Positions 1 to 9,538 of a stretch of DNA of 54,035 nucleotides are shown piece by piece; position 1 is the stretch's first letter; each line of letters opens with the position of its first letter. The position numbers and the translations under genes are program-made. Source of the stretch: Criibacterium bergeronii (lineage in GTDB: Bacteria; Bacillota; Clostridia; Peptostreptococcales; Filifactoraceae). Location of the stretch: the NCBI RefSeq assembly GCF_001693775.2, contig NZ_MBEW02000011.1, positions 1-54,035 on the forward strand, in the 5' to 3' direction. The notes below the pieces were generated by a model. It did not search any database. It was not told the DNA's origin and saw only the letters and a program-made list of their open reading frames with translations.

Positions 1-1
1 A

Positions 2-241
2 ATAGAGGCTATAGTCGGGTTTAAAAGCAGTTATATCACTGATAACATTATAAGCGAGGGGGTTGTATATTTAATTTTTGTGAAAGGTAACAAAGTCGTA
101 GCAAATCTGTCAGGATATCCTGACAATCTAGGATTTTCTATAAGTTTTCCAATAAAAAAAAATTTTATATCATTTTCAGAAAATGCAGTTTTTAACGTTA
201 GAAAATACAAAAATTATATTTCGCTTACTAAAACTCAATAA
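2..241 (+). CDS. C-terminal fragment of an unknown protein
   Basis: An open frame enters from the left edge and ends at TAA 239-241, giving 79 residues ending in SLTKTQ. It is rich in Ile, Phe, Ser and Asn, with alternating hydrophobic residues suggesting beta strands, and has no motif I recognise. A bidirectional hairpin follows directly and supports this being the real 3' end of a gene. The function cannot be assigned from the tail alone. Confidence 0.5.
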   Translation: MEAIVGFKSSYITDNIISEGVVYLIFVKGNKVVANLSGYPDNLGFSISFPIKKNFISFSENAVFNVRKYKNYISLTKTQ

Positions 242-283
242 ACTTTTTTAATTTTTTATTAGCCTATTGAATTTACATACAAA

Positions 284-337
284 CAAAATTTGCCTATTAA
301 GTAATGGTAGTTTTACTTAACAGGCGAATTTTTTATT
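284..337. terminator. Bidirectional terminator between the left-edge gene and hcp
   Basis: The arm around 287-304 (TTGCCTATTAAGTAA) pairs with 312-330 (TTACTTAACAGGCGAA), with a G-U pair and few mismatches. T-rich DNA follows on the right and A-rich DNA lies on the left, so it can stop the two converging genes. Confidence 0.75.
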
Positions 338-361
338 AAAAATCTGTTTGTAAACTTAAAG

Positions 362-1966
362 CTATGCCAAGATTTGTTTTAAATCTTCCTGTGCTGTAGT
401 TATTGGAGAAATACCATAATTGTCTACTAAAAATTTTAGTACATTTGGAGATACAAAGGCTGGCAAGGTTGGCCCAAGTTTTATATTTTTTATTCCAAGA
501 TATAGTAATGTTAACAAAACTGCTACTGCCTTTTGTTCGTACCAAGAAATTATATATGAAAGTGGTAGGTCATTTACTTCGCAGTCAAATGCTTTTGCAA
601 GAGCTAGTGCTACTTGCACTGCACCAAAGGCATCATTACATTGTCCTACGTCCATTATCCTTGGGAGTCCATTTATTGTTCCTAAATCTAAATCGTTAAA
701 TCTATACTTGCCACAAGCAAGTGTCAAGATTATGCTGTCTTTTGGAGAATTTGCTACAAAATCTGTGTAATAATTTCTGCCCGGCTTTGCTCCATCACAT
801 CCGCCTACTAGGAAAAAGTGTTTTATCGCTCCTGATTTTACTGCGTCAACCACTTCACCTGCGTGTGAAAGTATTGCTCCGTGCCCAAACCCTGTTGTAA
901 CGTGGTCTCCTCCATTTATACCATAAAATTGTGTGTCTTCTTTATAGCCACCAAGCTCTAAAGCTTTTTCTATTACCGGTGTAAAATCTTTGTCATCATC
1001 TATATGGATTAGTCCCGGGAATGAAACTACTTCTGTAGTAAATACTCTGTCCTTGTAATTATCTAGCGGTGGCATTAAACAATTGGTAGTAAATAATACC
1101 GGTGCAGGTAAGTCTTTAAATTCTTTTTTCTGATTTTGCCATGCTGTACCGAAGTTTCCTTTAAGGTGAGGATATTTTTTTAGCTCAGGATATCCGTGAG
1201 CCGGTAACATCTCACCATGAGTGTAGATATTTACACCTTTTCCGTCTGTCTGCTCCAATAACAATTTTAAATCCTTTAGGTCATGTCCGCTGACTACTAT
1301 GAATGGTCCTTTTTCTACATTTAGTGTCACTGTAACCGGTGTAGGCGTACCATAGGACTCTGTGTTAGCTTTGTCTAGTAGTGCCATACATTTTAGATTT
1401 TCTTCGCCAACTTTTAGGGTAGTTTTCAGCAAATCATCAAAGCTTTCTTCATTTCCTACCATTTCAAGTGCGTCTACGAAAAACTGATTTACTTCATCGT
1501 CTACATAATCTAGTACCATAGCGTGATAAGCATACGCCGCCATGCCTTTTATGCCAAATAAAATTAATGATTTTAATGAACGTAAATCTTCATCTTCCTT
1601 CCAAAGATTTTTCATATCGTATTCTAAATCTCTGTCTGATTTATTTTCCTTACTATTTTTACCGGATATTTTATCTGTATGCTTTCTTACATTATCTATA
1701 ATTAATTGAAGTGTCTCATCGTTAAAGCTTACGTTGGTAATCGTTGTAAACAAGCCTTCTATTATTATTTTATAAATTTCTTGTGATTTAATTTTTTTGT
1801 CGTTTGCTGTTTTTGATAAAGCTATTAATGCTCCTACCAGCTCATCTTGTAGCTGAGCTGTGCTTGCCTGCTTTCCACATACTCCTGCACTATGTTCGCA
1901 GCCTGTGCATCCTGCTGTCTGCTCACATTGAAAGCAAAACATTTGTTCTTGTAATAATTTTTCCAT
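362..1966 (-). CDS. hcp: Hydroxylamine reductase / hybrid cluster protein Hcp
   Basis: The 534-residue product is a full-length hybrid cluster protein, a cytoplasmic Fe-S enzyme that reduces hydroxylamine or acts as an NO reductase in nitrosative stress. The N-terminal cysteines C11, C14, C23 and C30 (CFQCEQTAG...GVCGK) fit the [4Fe-4S] site. Hybrid-cluster ligand regions are visible downstream (TNCLMPP, LACGKYRF, GQCNDAFGA). The start has GGAGG 7 nt upstream; an internal Met9 would give the shorter start common in the family. Upstream on the same strand lies an Fe-S protein gene, and a divergent Crp/Fnr regulator follows, so nitrosative-stress control is likely. The identification is firm; the physiological substrate is inferred from the family. 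Confidence 0.97.
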   Translation of the reverse strand: MEKLLQEQMFCFQCEQTAGCTGCEHSAGVCGKQASTAQLQDELVGALIALSKTANDKKIKSQEIYKIIIEGLFTTITNVSFNDETLQLIIDNVRKHTDKISGKNSKENKSDRDLEYDMKNLWKEDEDLRSLKSLILFGIKGMAAYAYHAMVLDYVDDEVNQFFVDALEMVGNEESFDDLLKTTLKVGEENLKCMALLDKANTESYGTPTPVTVTLNVEKGPFIVVSGHDLKDLKLLLEQTDGKGVNIYTHGEMLPAHGYPELKKYPHLKGNFGTAWQNQKKEFKDLPAPVLFTTNCLMPPLDNYKDRVFTTEVVSFPGLIHIDDDKDFTPVIEKALELGGYKEDTQFYGINGGDHVTTGFGHGAILSHAGEVVDAVKSGAIKHFFLVGGCDGAKPGRNYYTDFVANSPKDSIILTLACGKYRFNDLDLGTINGLPRIMDVGQCNDAFGAVQVALALAKAFDCEVNDLPLSYIISWYEQKAVAVLLTLLYLGIKNIKLGPTLPAFVSPNVLKFLVDNYGISPITTAQEDLKQILA

Positions 1967-2026
1967 GATACTCCTCCAAATATAAATATATATTTTTTAT
2001 GAAATGAACCCTGTCACGATGTAAAA

Positions 2027-2764
2027 CTAGTCTAATATATCTCCGTCAGTTGAAATTGTGACCACTTGCCAAGGTATAAATTTACCACTATCTTGCAGAG
2101 CTTTTTTAGCCGCAAACTCTATACCTCCACAACAAGGCACTTCCATTCTTACTATAGTAAGACTTTGTATGTCATTATTTTTTATTATTTGTGTCAATTT
2201 TTCACTGTAGTCAATTTCATCCAGCTTAGGGCAACCTATTAAAGTTACCTTACCTCTCATAAAATCCTTATGAAAATTTGCATAAGCGTATGCTGTGCAA
2301 TCCGCCGCTATCAAAAGCTTTGCTTTGTTAAAGTATGCAGCATTTATCGGTACTAATTTTATTTGTACCGGCCACTGCATAAGTTGTGACACTTGCCCAC
2401 CTATTAACCCTTTTTGCTGCGAACTTTCTTTTTTTTCACTATAAACATTATTTTCTCTATTAAAAATTTTTACTTGGCTACCTTTACAGCCTCCCATTTG
2501 AGGTTTTATATTTTTTTCATTCATCCTTTTATTTTGGTGCTCCTGCACTGCTTCTTCGTCATACTCCGCCGCCTCTCTCATTTCAAAGCTAATTGCACCG
2601 GTTGGACATACAGGCAGACAGTTGCCCAGTCCATCGCAATAGTCATCTCTTATCAGCTTTGCTTTGCCATCTACCATAGCTATTGCCCCTTCGTGACAAG
2701 CATCGGCACAAAGCGAACAACCGTTGCACTTTTTTTCATCTATGTGTATGATTTTTCTAATCAT
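2027..2764 (-). CDS. Hcp-associated [4Fe-4S] ferredoxin-like protein
   Basis: The 245-residue protein starts with a bacterial two-cluster ferredoxin domain (CNGCSLCADAC near residues 13-23, then CDGLGNCLPVCPTGAI). A longer C-terminal part carries additional cysteine motifs (GGCKG, ADCTAY, IGCPK, VPCCGG). I place the start at ATG 2764 because GGAGGTG sits directly before it; an upstream TTG would overlap that ribosome site. The gene precedes hcp by 60 nt on the same strand. Proteins of this type accompany Hcp in anaerobes and are thought to supply electrons to it. The role as an Hcp reductase partner is inferred from the neighbourhood; the Fe-S binding is visible in the sequence. Confidence 0.88.
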   Translation of the reverse strand: MIRKIIHIDEKKCNGCSLCADACHEGAIAMVDGKAKLIRDDYCDGLGNCLPVCPTGAISFEMREAAEYDEEAVQEHQNKRMNEKNIKPQMGGCKGSQVKIFNRENNVYSEKKESSQQKGLIGGQVSQLMQWPVQIKLVPINAAYFNKAKLLIAADCTAYAYANFHKDFMRGKVTLIGCPKLDEIDYSEKLTQIIKNNDIQSLTIVRMEVPCCGGIEFAAKKALQDSGKFIPWQVVTISTDGDILD

Positions 2765-2829
2765 TTTCACCTCCAAATTAACTATTTGATTTTTATGAAT
2801 TCATTATATATAATAAAAATAAAAAAGTC

Positions 2830-2845
2830 CGTTTGAAATCAAACG
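2830..2845. promoter_or_regulatory. 16-bp palindrome in the hcp/regulator intergenic region
   Basis: CGTTTGA-AA-TCAAACG has perfect 7-bp arms and lies between the divergent Fe-S gene and the Crp/Fnr-type gene. It contains TTGA..TCAA half-sites like those of the Crp/Fnr family, although the spacer is shorter than in the classical FNR box. It is a candidate operator for the adjacent regulator; function is inferred. Confidence 0.5.
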
Positions 2846-2879
2846 AAATTATTTATTTTAAATTTTTTATGGAGTTTTT

Positions 2880-3560
2880 ATGAAAGATTTTTTATCTATT
2901 CTCAAAAATAATGCTTTATTTAACGGCTTGACCGATGAAGAACTACTAAAGATTTTAGCTTGCATAGATATCAAAAAAATATACTATGATAAAGACAACT
3001 TTATCTTACATTGCGGAGAAACTACGCAATATATGTATTTCATAGTGTCCGGCTCTGTGCTAATCATACAAGAGGATGTGTGGGGCAGAAGAAATATCAT
3101 GGATAAGCTGATGACCGGACATTTTTTTGCAGAGTCCTTTGCCGCATCGAAAGGGAGTATATTAAATGTAAGTGCCTTGGCGGATGAAGCTACTATAGTT
3201 TTACAGATAAACCTAGATAGTATATTGAAAATGTGTAGCGTTTCATGCAGCTTTCATAATAAAGTCATCCAAAATTTTGTTACAATTTTAGCCGAAAAAA
3301 ATATAAGATTTAGCAATAAAATTTCTCACACTAGTAAAAAGACTACTAAAGAAAAACTTATGTCATACCTATCTTCTGAGTCAATTTCAAAAGGAAGATT
3401 AGATTTTGATATACCTTTTAACAGGCAACAACTGGCGGACTATCTCAATGTAGAGCGTGCCGCCATGTCTGTAGAGCTTTCCAAGCTACAAAAAGACGGT
3501 TTGCTCACCTACACAAAAAATCATTTTTCTTTAAATGCTGATATGTTAGACAATGAATAG
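2880..3560 (+). CDS. Crp/Fnr-family transcriptional regulator (HcpR-like by context)
   Basis: The 226-residue protein has an N-terminal cyclic-nucleotide-binding-type beta barrel (about residues 10-125, with the YMYFIVSGSVLI strand pattern) and a C-terminal winged helix (about 145-215) whose recognition segment reads NRQQLADYLNVERAAMSVEL. This helix is typical of Crp/Fnr HTH domains. There is no N-terminal four-cysteine FNR cluster motif. The start follows GGAG at normal spacing. It is divergent from the hcp operon with a palindrome between them, which is the usual arrangement of an HcpR-type nitrosative stress regulator. That assignment is by context only; the family assignment is clear. Confidence 0.87.
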   Translation: MKDFLSILKNNALFNGLTDEELLKILACIDIKKIYYDKDNFILHCGETTQYMYFIVSGSVLIIQEDVWGRRNIMDKLMTGHFFAESFAASKGSILNVSALADEATIVLQINLDSILKMCSVSCSFHNKVIQNFVTILAEKNIRFSNKISHTSKKTTKEKLMSYLSSESISKGRLDFDIPFNRQQLADYLNVERAAMSVELSKLQKDGLLTYTKNHFSLNADMLDNE

Positions 3561-3575
3561 CTTTAATGAATATCT

Positions 3576-3622
3576 AAAAAGGATTAACCCGCCAATTCAA
3601 GGTTAATCCTTTTTAATTTTTT
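3576..3622. terminator. Bidirectional rho-independent terminator
   Basis: AAAAAGGATTAACC (3576-3589) pairs with GGTTAATCCTTTTT (3601-3614), with a T tract after it and an A tract before it. It separates the converging regulator and membrane-protein genes. Confidence 0.85.
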
Positions 3623-3627
3623 TAGAA

Positions 3628-4371
3628 TTAAAGATTTTTGTGATAGAAAATAAATAATACTAACGCTACTACAGGCTGATGTAAAAGATAAATAGCTAGA
3701 GATTTTTGACCAATCTTTGATATTATCTTGACTACGCTGTTTTTTATCACTGCCCTTTTATTTACCTCAAAACCTAAAATATTTTTACCAAAATAATATC
3801 CTGAGCTTATTAAAAATATCCATGGATAAATCGGAAAATAATCCGCCGAATAAAAATCCGGCTTTGGAAATCCAAAAATATATCCAAAATCAAAATCTAC
3901 AAAAAGCTCATTTAAGCTATTGTATACAAAATTTTGAGAAAAGATACTGTATTTTGCAAAAATAAATAATGTCATAAAAATTAAAAATCCAAAGAAAATA
4001 TTTATTCTTAGCTTTTTTACAAAAAGCTCTATAAAAATCATACCTGTGCCAATAAGTCCCAGCACTCCATATCTAATAGCTAAATCCTCAGAGATTAACG
4101 TAGTTACAAAATGTATGACAAGATTGAAAAATATCAATAATAAGCCTTTTCTAATGACATTTTTAGAAAAATTTGTACTAATCCCAGCAATAAAAATAAA
4201 ACTTATACAAATGTATTGCTGGTAAAAATGAAACCCATCCATGCTGAAAAATTTTGCCCAAGGCACATTAAACACATATCTCAAGTCGTACAAGCTGTGA
4301 TAAATAATCATATTAACAATTGCTAGACCTCTAAAAAAGTCTATATACCAAATTCTATTTTTATAGCTCAT
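3628..4371 (-). CDS. DUF1624 / heparan-alpha-glucosaminide N-acetyltransferase-like membrane protein
   Basis: The 247-residue protein is very hydrophobic with about seven membrane helices. The opening RIWYIDFFRGLAIVNMIIYH is the hallmark of the DUF1624 acyltransferase-like family (R-x-x-x-x-D-x-x-R-G, with a conserved His in the first helix). The C-terminal SLAIYLLHQP also matches this superfamily. The relatives move acyl groups across the membrane onto sugars or other acceptors, but the bacterial substrates are mostly unknown. The start follows AAAGGT. It lies 35 nt after cls on the same strand and may be co-transcribed with it, hinting at envelope work. Confidence 0.8.
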   Translation of the reverse strand: MSYKNRIWYIDFFRGLAIVNMIIYHSLYDLRYVFNVPWAKFFSMDGFHFYQQYICISFIFIAGISTNFSKNVIRKGLLLIFFNLVIHFVTTLISEDLAIRYGVLGLIGTGMIFIELFVKKLRINIFFGFLIFMTLFIFAKYSIFSQNFVYNSLNELFVDFDFGYIFGFPKPDFYSADYFPIYPWIFLISSGYYFGKNILGFEVNKRAVIKNSVVKIISKIGQKSLAIYLLHQPVVALVLFIFYHKNL

Positions 4372-4406
4372 TTAAACCTTTTGATTAAAATTTTAAACTA
4401 AATTAA

Positions 4407-5993
4407 TTACATAATTGGTCCAAAAATTCTCATTACCTTACCTAAGAATTTTTTGTAAAAAGGCTCTAATATATAATACTCTTCGTATACCTTGATGCAA
4501 GACTCTAATGTACTTTCAAAATCCGCCTTTATAGCTGCTGTAAGCTTTTTGTCGTAAGCCAGCACCCCATTTTCAAAATGTAGATACATACTTCTATAGT
4601 CAAGATTTACTGTGCCTACAGTCGCTACCGTATCATCGCTGATAAATATTTTTGAGTGAACAAACCCCGGAGCATAAATATATACCTCAACACCTGAGCG
4701 GATTAAATCAGGTAAAAAACTTTGAGCTACAGTGTATGGTATTTTTTTATCAGGAATTCCCGGTATTATAAGCCTTACCTTTACTCCTCTTTTAGCTGCA
4801 AATTTCATCGCCAACAAAAAGTCATCGTCTATTACTAGATATGGAGACATTATATATACATATTTTTTTGCATAATAAAGTATGTGCATATATACAGCCT
4901 CTCCCGGGTTGTCATAGTTATCAGGATAGTCTGCATAGGGTACTACAAAATTTTTTACATCGCTCTTTGTTACAGTTGTAAACTCTTTGCTCAAAAATTT
5001 GTCACAGTCATTTTTTATATTAAATTTTTCATAAAAATTCCACATCTGTAAAAATGTACCTACAAAAGTTTTTACAGCCTCACCTTCAACCTTTATGGCA
5101 CAATCCTTCCAGTGTCCAAACCTTACGACTTCGTTGATATATTCGTCAGCTAGATTTATCCCTCCTGTGAAAGCAACCCTGCCATCGATTACCACTATTT
5201 TTCTGTGGTCTCTGTTGTTTTGATATGAAGATAAAATCGGAGTAGGCTTTGAAAATATTTTAGCTTTTATCCCATATTTGGAAATAAACTTGTCATAATC
5301 CCAAGGCAAATTTATAAGATTTGAGCCGTCAAAAATAAATCTTACCTCCAAGCCTTCTTTTGCCTTTTCAGCTAAAATATCCAAAGTTTCAGCCAGCATT
5401 TTACCTTGTTTTATTATAAAAAATTCTATAAAAATATATTCCTTTGCCAATCTCAGCTGTTTTTTCATCTCTTCAAACGCTACCTCTCCAGAACTGTAAT
5501 ATTCGCAAGGTATGTTTTTATACAATGGATACCAGCCTGAGGAGTAAAGCATTTTGCAAAGGTCGCTGTAGTTTTCGTCTACTGTGTCAAATTCATTTAT
5601 CAGCTCTTCGTTTTGTGGAAAATGCTCTGATGACTGTTTCATTAGCTCTTCAGTGCGTAAAGATAATTTTTTTGTGCCGGGAAATATTTTTATTATAGCA
5701 TATAACATCAGTCCAAAAACCGGTGTAACCGCAATAGGTAATATCCATGCTATTTTATATCCGGATTTTTCAGGACTTGTAACTATGTATACAACAAGCA
5801 TAAACGTAATTATAGATAATATAAATCCGAATGCCGCTAAATACTCATCTAGGTAAATGAACACAAGAGCTATTAATATTATCTGCAAAATCATCAGTAG
5901 GATTGTTGTAAGTATTGGTTTTAGTGAAAATTTTTTAGGTGTAGAAAAATCCGGTTTCCTTAGCTTAACTTTATACTTTTTTATATTTGACAT
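4407..5993 (-). CDS. cls: Cardiolipin synthase
   Basis: The 528-residue protein matches bacterial cardiolipin synthases of the phospholipase D superfamily in length and layout. Two or three N-terminal membrane segments lie at about residues 27-100. Two HKD motifs follow: HRKIVVIDG (H263) and HSKIFISDD (H446), each with the trailing GG/GTVNLDYRS signature. It condenses phosphatidylglycerol molecules to cardiolipin at the membrane. The start is preceded by AGAGG. No damage is seen, and both catalytic motifs are intact. Confidence 0.95.
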   Translation of the reverse strand: MSNIKKYKVKLRKPDFSTPKKFSLKPILTTILLMILQIILIALVFIYLDEYLAAFGFILSIITFMLVVYIVTSPEKSGYKIAWILPIAVTPVFGLMLYAIIKIFPGTKKLSLRTEELMKQSSEHFPQNEELINEFDTVDENYSDLCKMLYSSGWYPLYKNIPCEYYSSGEVAFEEMKKQLRLAKEYIFIEFFIIKQGKMLAETLDILAEKAKEGLEVRFIFDGSNLINLPWDYDKFISKYGIKAKIFSKPTPILSSYQNNRDHRKIVVIDGRVAFTGGINLADEYINEVVRFGHWKDCAIKVEGEAVKTFVGTFLQMWNFYEKFNIKNDCDKFLSKEFTTVTKSDVKNFVVPYADYPDNYDNPGEAVYMHILYYAKKYVYIMSPYLVIDDDFLLAMKFAAKRGVKVRLIIPGIPDKKIPYTVAQSFLPDLIRSGVEVYIYAPGFVHSKIFISDDTVATVGTVNLDYRSMYLHFENGVLAYDKKLTAAIKADFESTLESCIKVYEEYYILEPFYKKFLGKVMRIFGPIM

Positions 5994-6203
5994 ATAAACC
6001 TCTAATACTATTCATTTTAAAACAAGTTAAGTATATTATAACAAATTTTAAATATGTTTGTAAATCTTGACCATTCTCAATCTAATTGTGCAACTATTTT
6101 TATTAAGCAAATTTTCAAATAAGCCGATTAAAATTATAAATTGCAATAATACTATTTTAATGTTAAAATAATACAATTGTTAAATTGATTTTAAGGAGGA
6201 TTT

Positions 6204-6575
6204 ATGGTTGCGTACGAAAGCAAGATAACTGAGCTTGGAGAAAAAGCAAATCATGTTGAGTCTGATTTCTTTGAGCCAAATATGATGATATTTTTTGGGG
6301 ACAGTGTTCCGGAAACTTTGAAGCAATATTGCTACATTCTCAACACTTCTGAAATAAACTCACCTATTAAAAAAGGTATGCACCTTAATATAAATGATGA
6401 TGCGTTTGAAATACTCTATGTAGGTAGACTTGTGGAAAGTAATCTAAGAGACCTTGCTCATGTCACTGTCGTATTTACAGACTATATAGGTCATGTACTA
6501 CCTGGTCAAATAGTAGTAAAAGGAAAAAGGCCATCTGAGGTAAAAATTGGTGATACAATTAGTATTACCGAATAA
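6204..6575 (+). CDS. Orphan PTS glucitol/sorbitol IIA-like protein lacking the phospho-histidine
   Basis: The 123-residue product aligns by eye with the whole E. coli IIA-Gut protein (SrlB); NLRDLAHVTVVF corresponds to NLRELGHVTLRF, and PGQIVVKG also corresponds. The segment that carries the phosphorylated histidine in SrlB (YCFIH) reads YCYIL here, so Leu46 replaces the active-site His. There are no IIB or IIC genes, dehydrogenase or GutR regulator nearby. The gene stands alone with a perfect AAGGAGG and its own terminator. It may be a regulatory or structural relic that no longer accepts phosphate. The family call is good; loss of phosphotransfer is inferred from one recalled alignment position. 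Confidence 0.8.
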   Translation: MVAYESKITELGEKANHVESDFFEPNMMIFFGDSVPETLKQYCYILNTSEINSPIKKGMHLNINDDAFEILYVGRLVESNLRDLAHVTVVFTDYIGHVLPGQIVVKGKRPSEVKIGDTISITE

Positions 6576-6616
6576 ATATATGGCAAATTTTATGTCGACT
6601 AGCTTATTTTATCAAA

Positions 6617-6645
6617 AGTACCCTAGAAATTAGGGCACTTTTTTA
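6617..6645 (+). terminator. Terminator after the PTS IIA-like gene
   Basis: The stem GT-A-CCCTA / TAGGG-C-AC has loop GAAAT and one mismatch, and is followed by TTTTTT. Confidence 0.8.
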
Positions 6646-6724
6646 GTTTTAACACATTTATATTGCTCAAAAGACGCAAGCTAATTAAATCTGTATATCA
6701 TATCTCCTTTATTCCAAATCTTAA

Positions 6725-7087
6725 TTATAACATTAACCGGAGCTTTGCCCTTTCTATTATATTGGCAAAAATAGCTCTTGTCATATCCAAAATATCGTCC
6801 AAGATTTCTAATTCGTAGCTTTTATATTTTTTTATGAATTTTTTTAAGCTCATTGCTTTTCCTTTAAATTTCCCTCTATAAAGCCATCTGTCAAAAATAT
6901 AAATCGAACAGTCGTCAAAGTCAACATCAGGAAATTCTATCTCAAATGGTCGGTTATCTGTTTCGTCACCATGTAGCCAAAAAAGTGCATCAAATTTCAT
7001 TATCAATTTATCTTCTTTTATTTCAAATTCCTTTATCTTGCAATCATGCAAGCTATATTTTTCACTACAATTTCTTATATACTCCAT
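6725..7087 (-). CDS. Hypothetical protein
   Basis: The product is about 120 residues with an acidic N-terminal half (YSLHDCKIKEFEIKEDKL, then FEIEFPDVDFDDCSIYIF) and a basic C-terminal part. It has no signal peptide or membrane helix. I choose ATG 7087 because AGGCAGG lies just upstream; an earlier ATG at 7108 has no ribosome site. The alternation of hydrophobic and charged residues suggests a small beta-rich cytoplasmic protein. I do not recognise the family, and it stands alone between terminators. Confidence 0.6.
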   Translation of the reverse strand: MEYIRNCSEKYSLHDCKIKEFEIKEDKLIMKFDALFWLHGDETDNRPFEIEFPDVDFDDCSIYIFDRWLYRGKFKGKAMSLKKFIKKYKSYELEILDDILDMTRAIFANIIERAKLRLML

Positions 7088-7214
7088 TTTTACCTGCCTT
7101 GTCCACATATTATTATAATAATGTTTTTTATTTATTCAAGCTAAATAGAATTTAATAAATACAATATATGCTGATTTGTTTGTAAATTTTTATAACCCTC
7201 ACAAAATATCTACT

Positions 7215-7258
7215 AAAAAATCTGCTCAAAGGATACCTTAAAGCAGATTTTTTAATTT
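7215..7258. terminator. Bidirectional terminator after the chemoreceptor gene
   Basis: AAAAAATCTGCT (7215-7226) pairs perfectly with AGCAGATTTTTT (7242-7253). It serves the minus-strand chemoreceptor gene ending at 7286. Confidence 0.85.
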
Positions 7259-7285
7259 TAAAATTATATTTTTTGATTATTTATT

Positions 7286-9268
7286 TCATAGCACAAATTT
7301 TGAAACCATTTGTGTCATTTTTTGTGCCAGTTCAGCTAAATTTGCACTTGCTCTTGCAATTTCTTCTGATGATGACGTCTGCTTTTCGGCTGATGCGGCT
7401 GATTCTTCAGCCGATGCTGCATTTTCTTCTGACAGAGCTGACAGATTTTCCATTATAGAAATCATTTCATTTTTAGATGTTGTCAATTGTTCTTGAGTCT
7501 TGTTTAAGCCCACTACAGCATCTTTTGTACTGTCTAGCTCTTGAGAAATTGTCTTAAATTGTATTTGTGTATCTGTTACTTTATCTGATTGAACAGTCAC
7601 TAATTCTTTTACCTGCTGCATTATATCAACTGCCTCTGATGTTTTTCCACTCAATTCATCTACAATTTGTCTTATTTCTTCTGTAAAACTATTTGACTGT
7701 TCTGCAAGTTTTCTGATTTCTTCTGCTACTACTGCAAAGCCTTTACCAGCATCACCAGCTCTTGCTGCCTCTATTGCTGCATTTAGTGCCAATAAGTTTG
7801 TCTGCTCTGAAATAGATTTTATCATATCCGATGCAACCTCTATTTTTTGTGCACTGTCATTTGTATTTGTAATTACTTCATGTACTTGTGCAAGTTTTTT
7901 GTAAGAATTTTGTGTTGCATCAATCAGCTCATTAACTGCCTCAATTCCTTTTTCTTTTGCATTCATAACTTGGTTTGTCATACCTGACAAAGTATCTATA
8001 GAGCTAGATGTTGTATTAAGTGCGTCCTGCATTGTGCTCATAGCCATTGTCCCATTTTGTACATCTTCCGCCTGAGTCATAGCTCCTTTAGATATTTCTT
8101 CCATAGCTCTTGCAACATCGCCCGCTATTGCTGATGACTGCTCACTAGTAGCCGTCAATTCCTCACTGGAGGATGATAATTGACTCGCTATATCATTTAA
8201 CGAAATCATCATATCCTGCATTGTTTGTTTAACTTGAACTATTGATTTTGAAATATCTCCTATCTCATCCGACCTATTTGAATAAATTTTTGAAGGTTTG
8301 CTGTCTGTGATTGTCAAATCATAATTTGCCATATTTTCTATATCTGTGCATAATTCTTCCACAGGGTGTGTTACAGACTTTGAAACTCCGTATATTATAA
8401 GTATGACTATTAATAATGAAATAACAGCTATACTTAGTATAATTAATGACAATTTGTGTACTGGTGCCATTTCTTCACTTTTAGCTATATTTGTGATTAT
8501 AACCCAATCAGTTCCACCAATTTTTTTTGTAAAGTAATACATTCCGTTGTTTTCTATTTCTTTATCATCAGGATTTTCAAGTAGCTTTTGAGCTAAATCC
8601 GGATAATCTTCACTGATATTTTGTTCTAAAGTCTTATCTTTTCCGTAAATATATTCGCCTTTTCCTGTAACCAACACTATAGTGCCTGTTTTTCCAATCT
8701 GCACTTTGCTAAGCTGTTCTTTTATTGTATCTAAGGATATATCCGCACCTAATACTCCAAACGGCTGACCATTTTTCTTTACTTCTTTACTGATTGTCAA
8801 AACTAATTTTGTCTTATCAGATGCTAAAACATACGGATTGGATAAGGCTATGTCTGTTTTGCCAATAGCATCTTCATACCATTGTGTTTTGGTTGGGTCA
8901 TAGCTCCCATCCGCTACCCAACCAGCTCCATCTATAAACGGTTTATCAGTAGAACCCAAAAATACATCTCCTAGGTTGCCGGAATTTTTTGTCATAGATG
9001 TTAACAAACTTGCTAAATCAGCATTTGTATAATTCGGTTTTATAATATTGTCTTCTACTGAAAGAGACATTATATGTAATTTTTGTTTATTATCTTCAAT
9101 CAAGCTTTCTATCTGTGTCCCATAAAATGCTGACGTAAGATGCATCTTTTTATTTATTTCACTTTTAAGCATTTTTTGAGATGATGTGTAAGATACAGTT
9201 GCAATTATAACAAGAACTATAATTACCGGCAATCCTATGTAGGTCAACAACTTATTTTTTAGTTTCAT
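7286..9268 (-). CDS. Methyl-accepting chemotaxis protein with dCache sensor
   Basis: The 660-residue protein has a first membrane helix at about residues 8-28, an extracytoplasmic sensor to about 270, a second helix at 272-295, a HAMP segment, and a long cytoplasmic coiled coil. The sensor contains the dCache signature [11 protein letters not shown] and a later GVLGADIS strand. The signalling tip reads [19 protein letters not shown], the invariant MCP hairpin that contacts CheA and CheW. The start follows AGAGGTAGAG. The gene stands alone with no che genes, so it feeds a chemotaxis array encoded elsewhere. The ligand is unknown, though dCache receptors often bind amino acids. Confidence 0.96.
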   Translation of the reverse strand: MKLKNKLLTYIGLPVIIVLVIIATVSYTSSQKMLKSEINKKMHLTSAFYGTQIESLIEDNKQKLHIMSLSVEDNIIKPNYTNADLASLLTSMTKNSGNLGDVFLGSTDKPFIDGAGWVADGSYDPTKTQWYEDAIGKTDIALSNPYVLASDKTKLVLTISKEVKKNGQPFGVLGADISLDTIKEQLSKVQIGKTGTIVLVTGKGEYIYGKDKTLEQNISEDYPDLAQKLLENPDDKEIENNGMYYFTKKIGGTDWVIITNIAKSEEMAPVHKLSLIILSIAVISLLIVILIIYGVSKSVTHPVEELCTDIENMANYDLTITDSKPSKIYSNRSDEIGDISKSIVQVKQTMQDMMISLNDIASQLSSSSEELTATSEQSSAIAGDVARAMEEISKGAMTQAEDVQNGTMAMSTMQDALNTTSSSIDTLSGMTNQVMNAKEKGIEAVNELIDATQNSYKKLAQVHEVITNTNDSAQKIEVASDMIKSISEQTNLLALNAAIEAARAGDAGKGFAVVAEEIRKLAEQSNSFTEEIRQIVDELSGKTSEAVDIMQQVKELVTVQSDKVTDTQIQFKTISQELDSTKDAVVGLNKTQEQLTTSKNEMISIMENLSALSEENAASAEESAASAEKQTSSSEEIARASANLAELAQKMTQMVSKFVL

Positions 9269-9538
9269 AACGCTCTACCTCTTAACTTAACCAATTACTT
9301 TAAATTTGTAAGTAAAGCTTGAAAATTTAATTATTAAAATTGAAAACTATAGGATAATACACATACATTATATACTATTATTTGAAAAAATTCATTATTA
9401 AAAACTATTTTTAATTTAAAATTATATCGTCTAAAAAATTTTGTTATTTTGTATAATTTTTTGACAATAATATGTAGAGAAGCTTTATTATTTATAGTAT
9501 AATATTTAAAATAATGTTTTTCTACTTAGGAGGATATA

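Noticed and set aside
403-770. Plus-strand open frames of about 100 codons over the 3' end of hcp
   Set aside because: They lie opposite a strongly conserved hcp frame, lack ribosome sites and have no recognisable motifs, so they are shadows.
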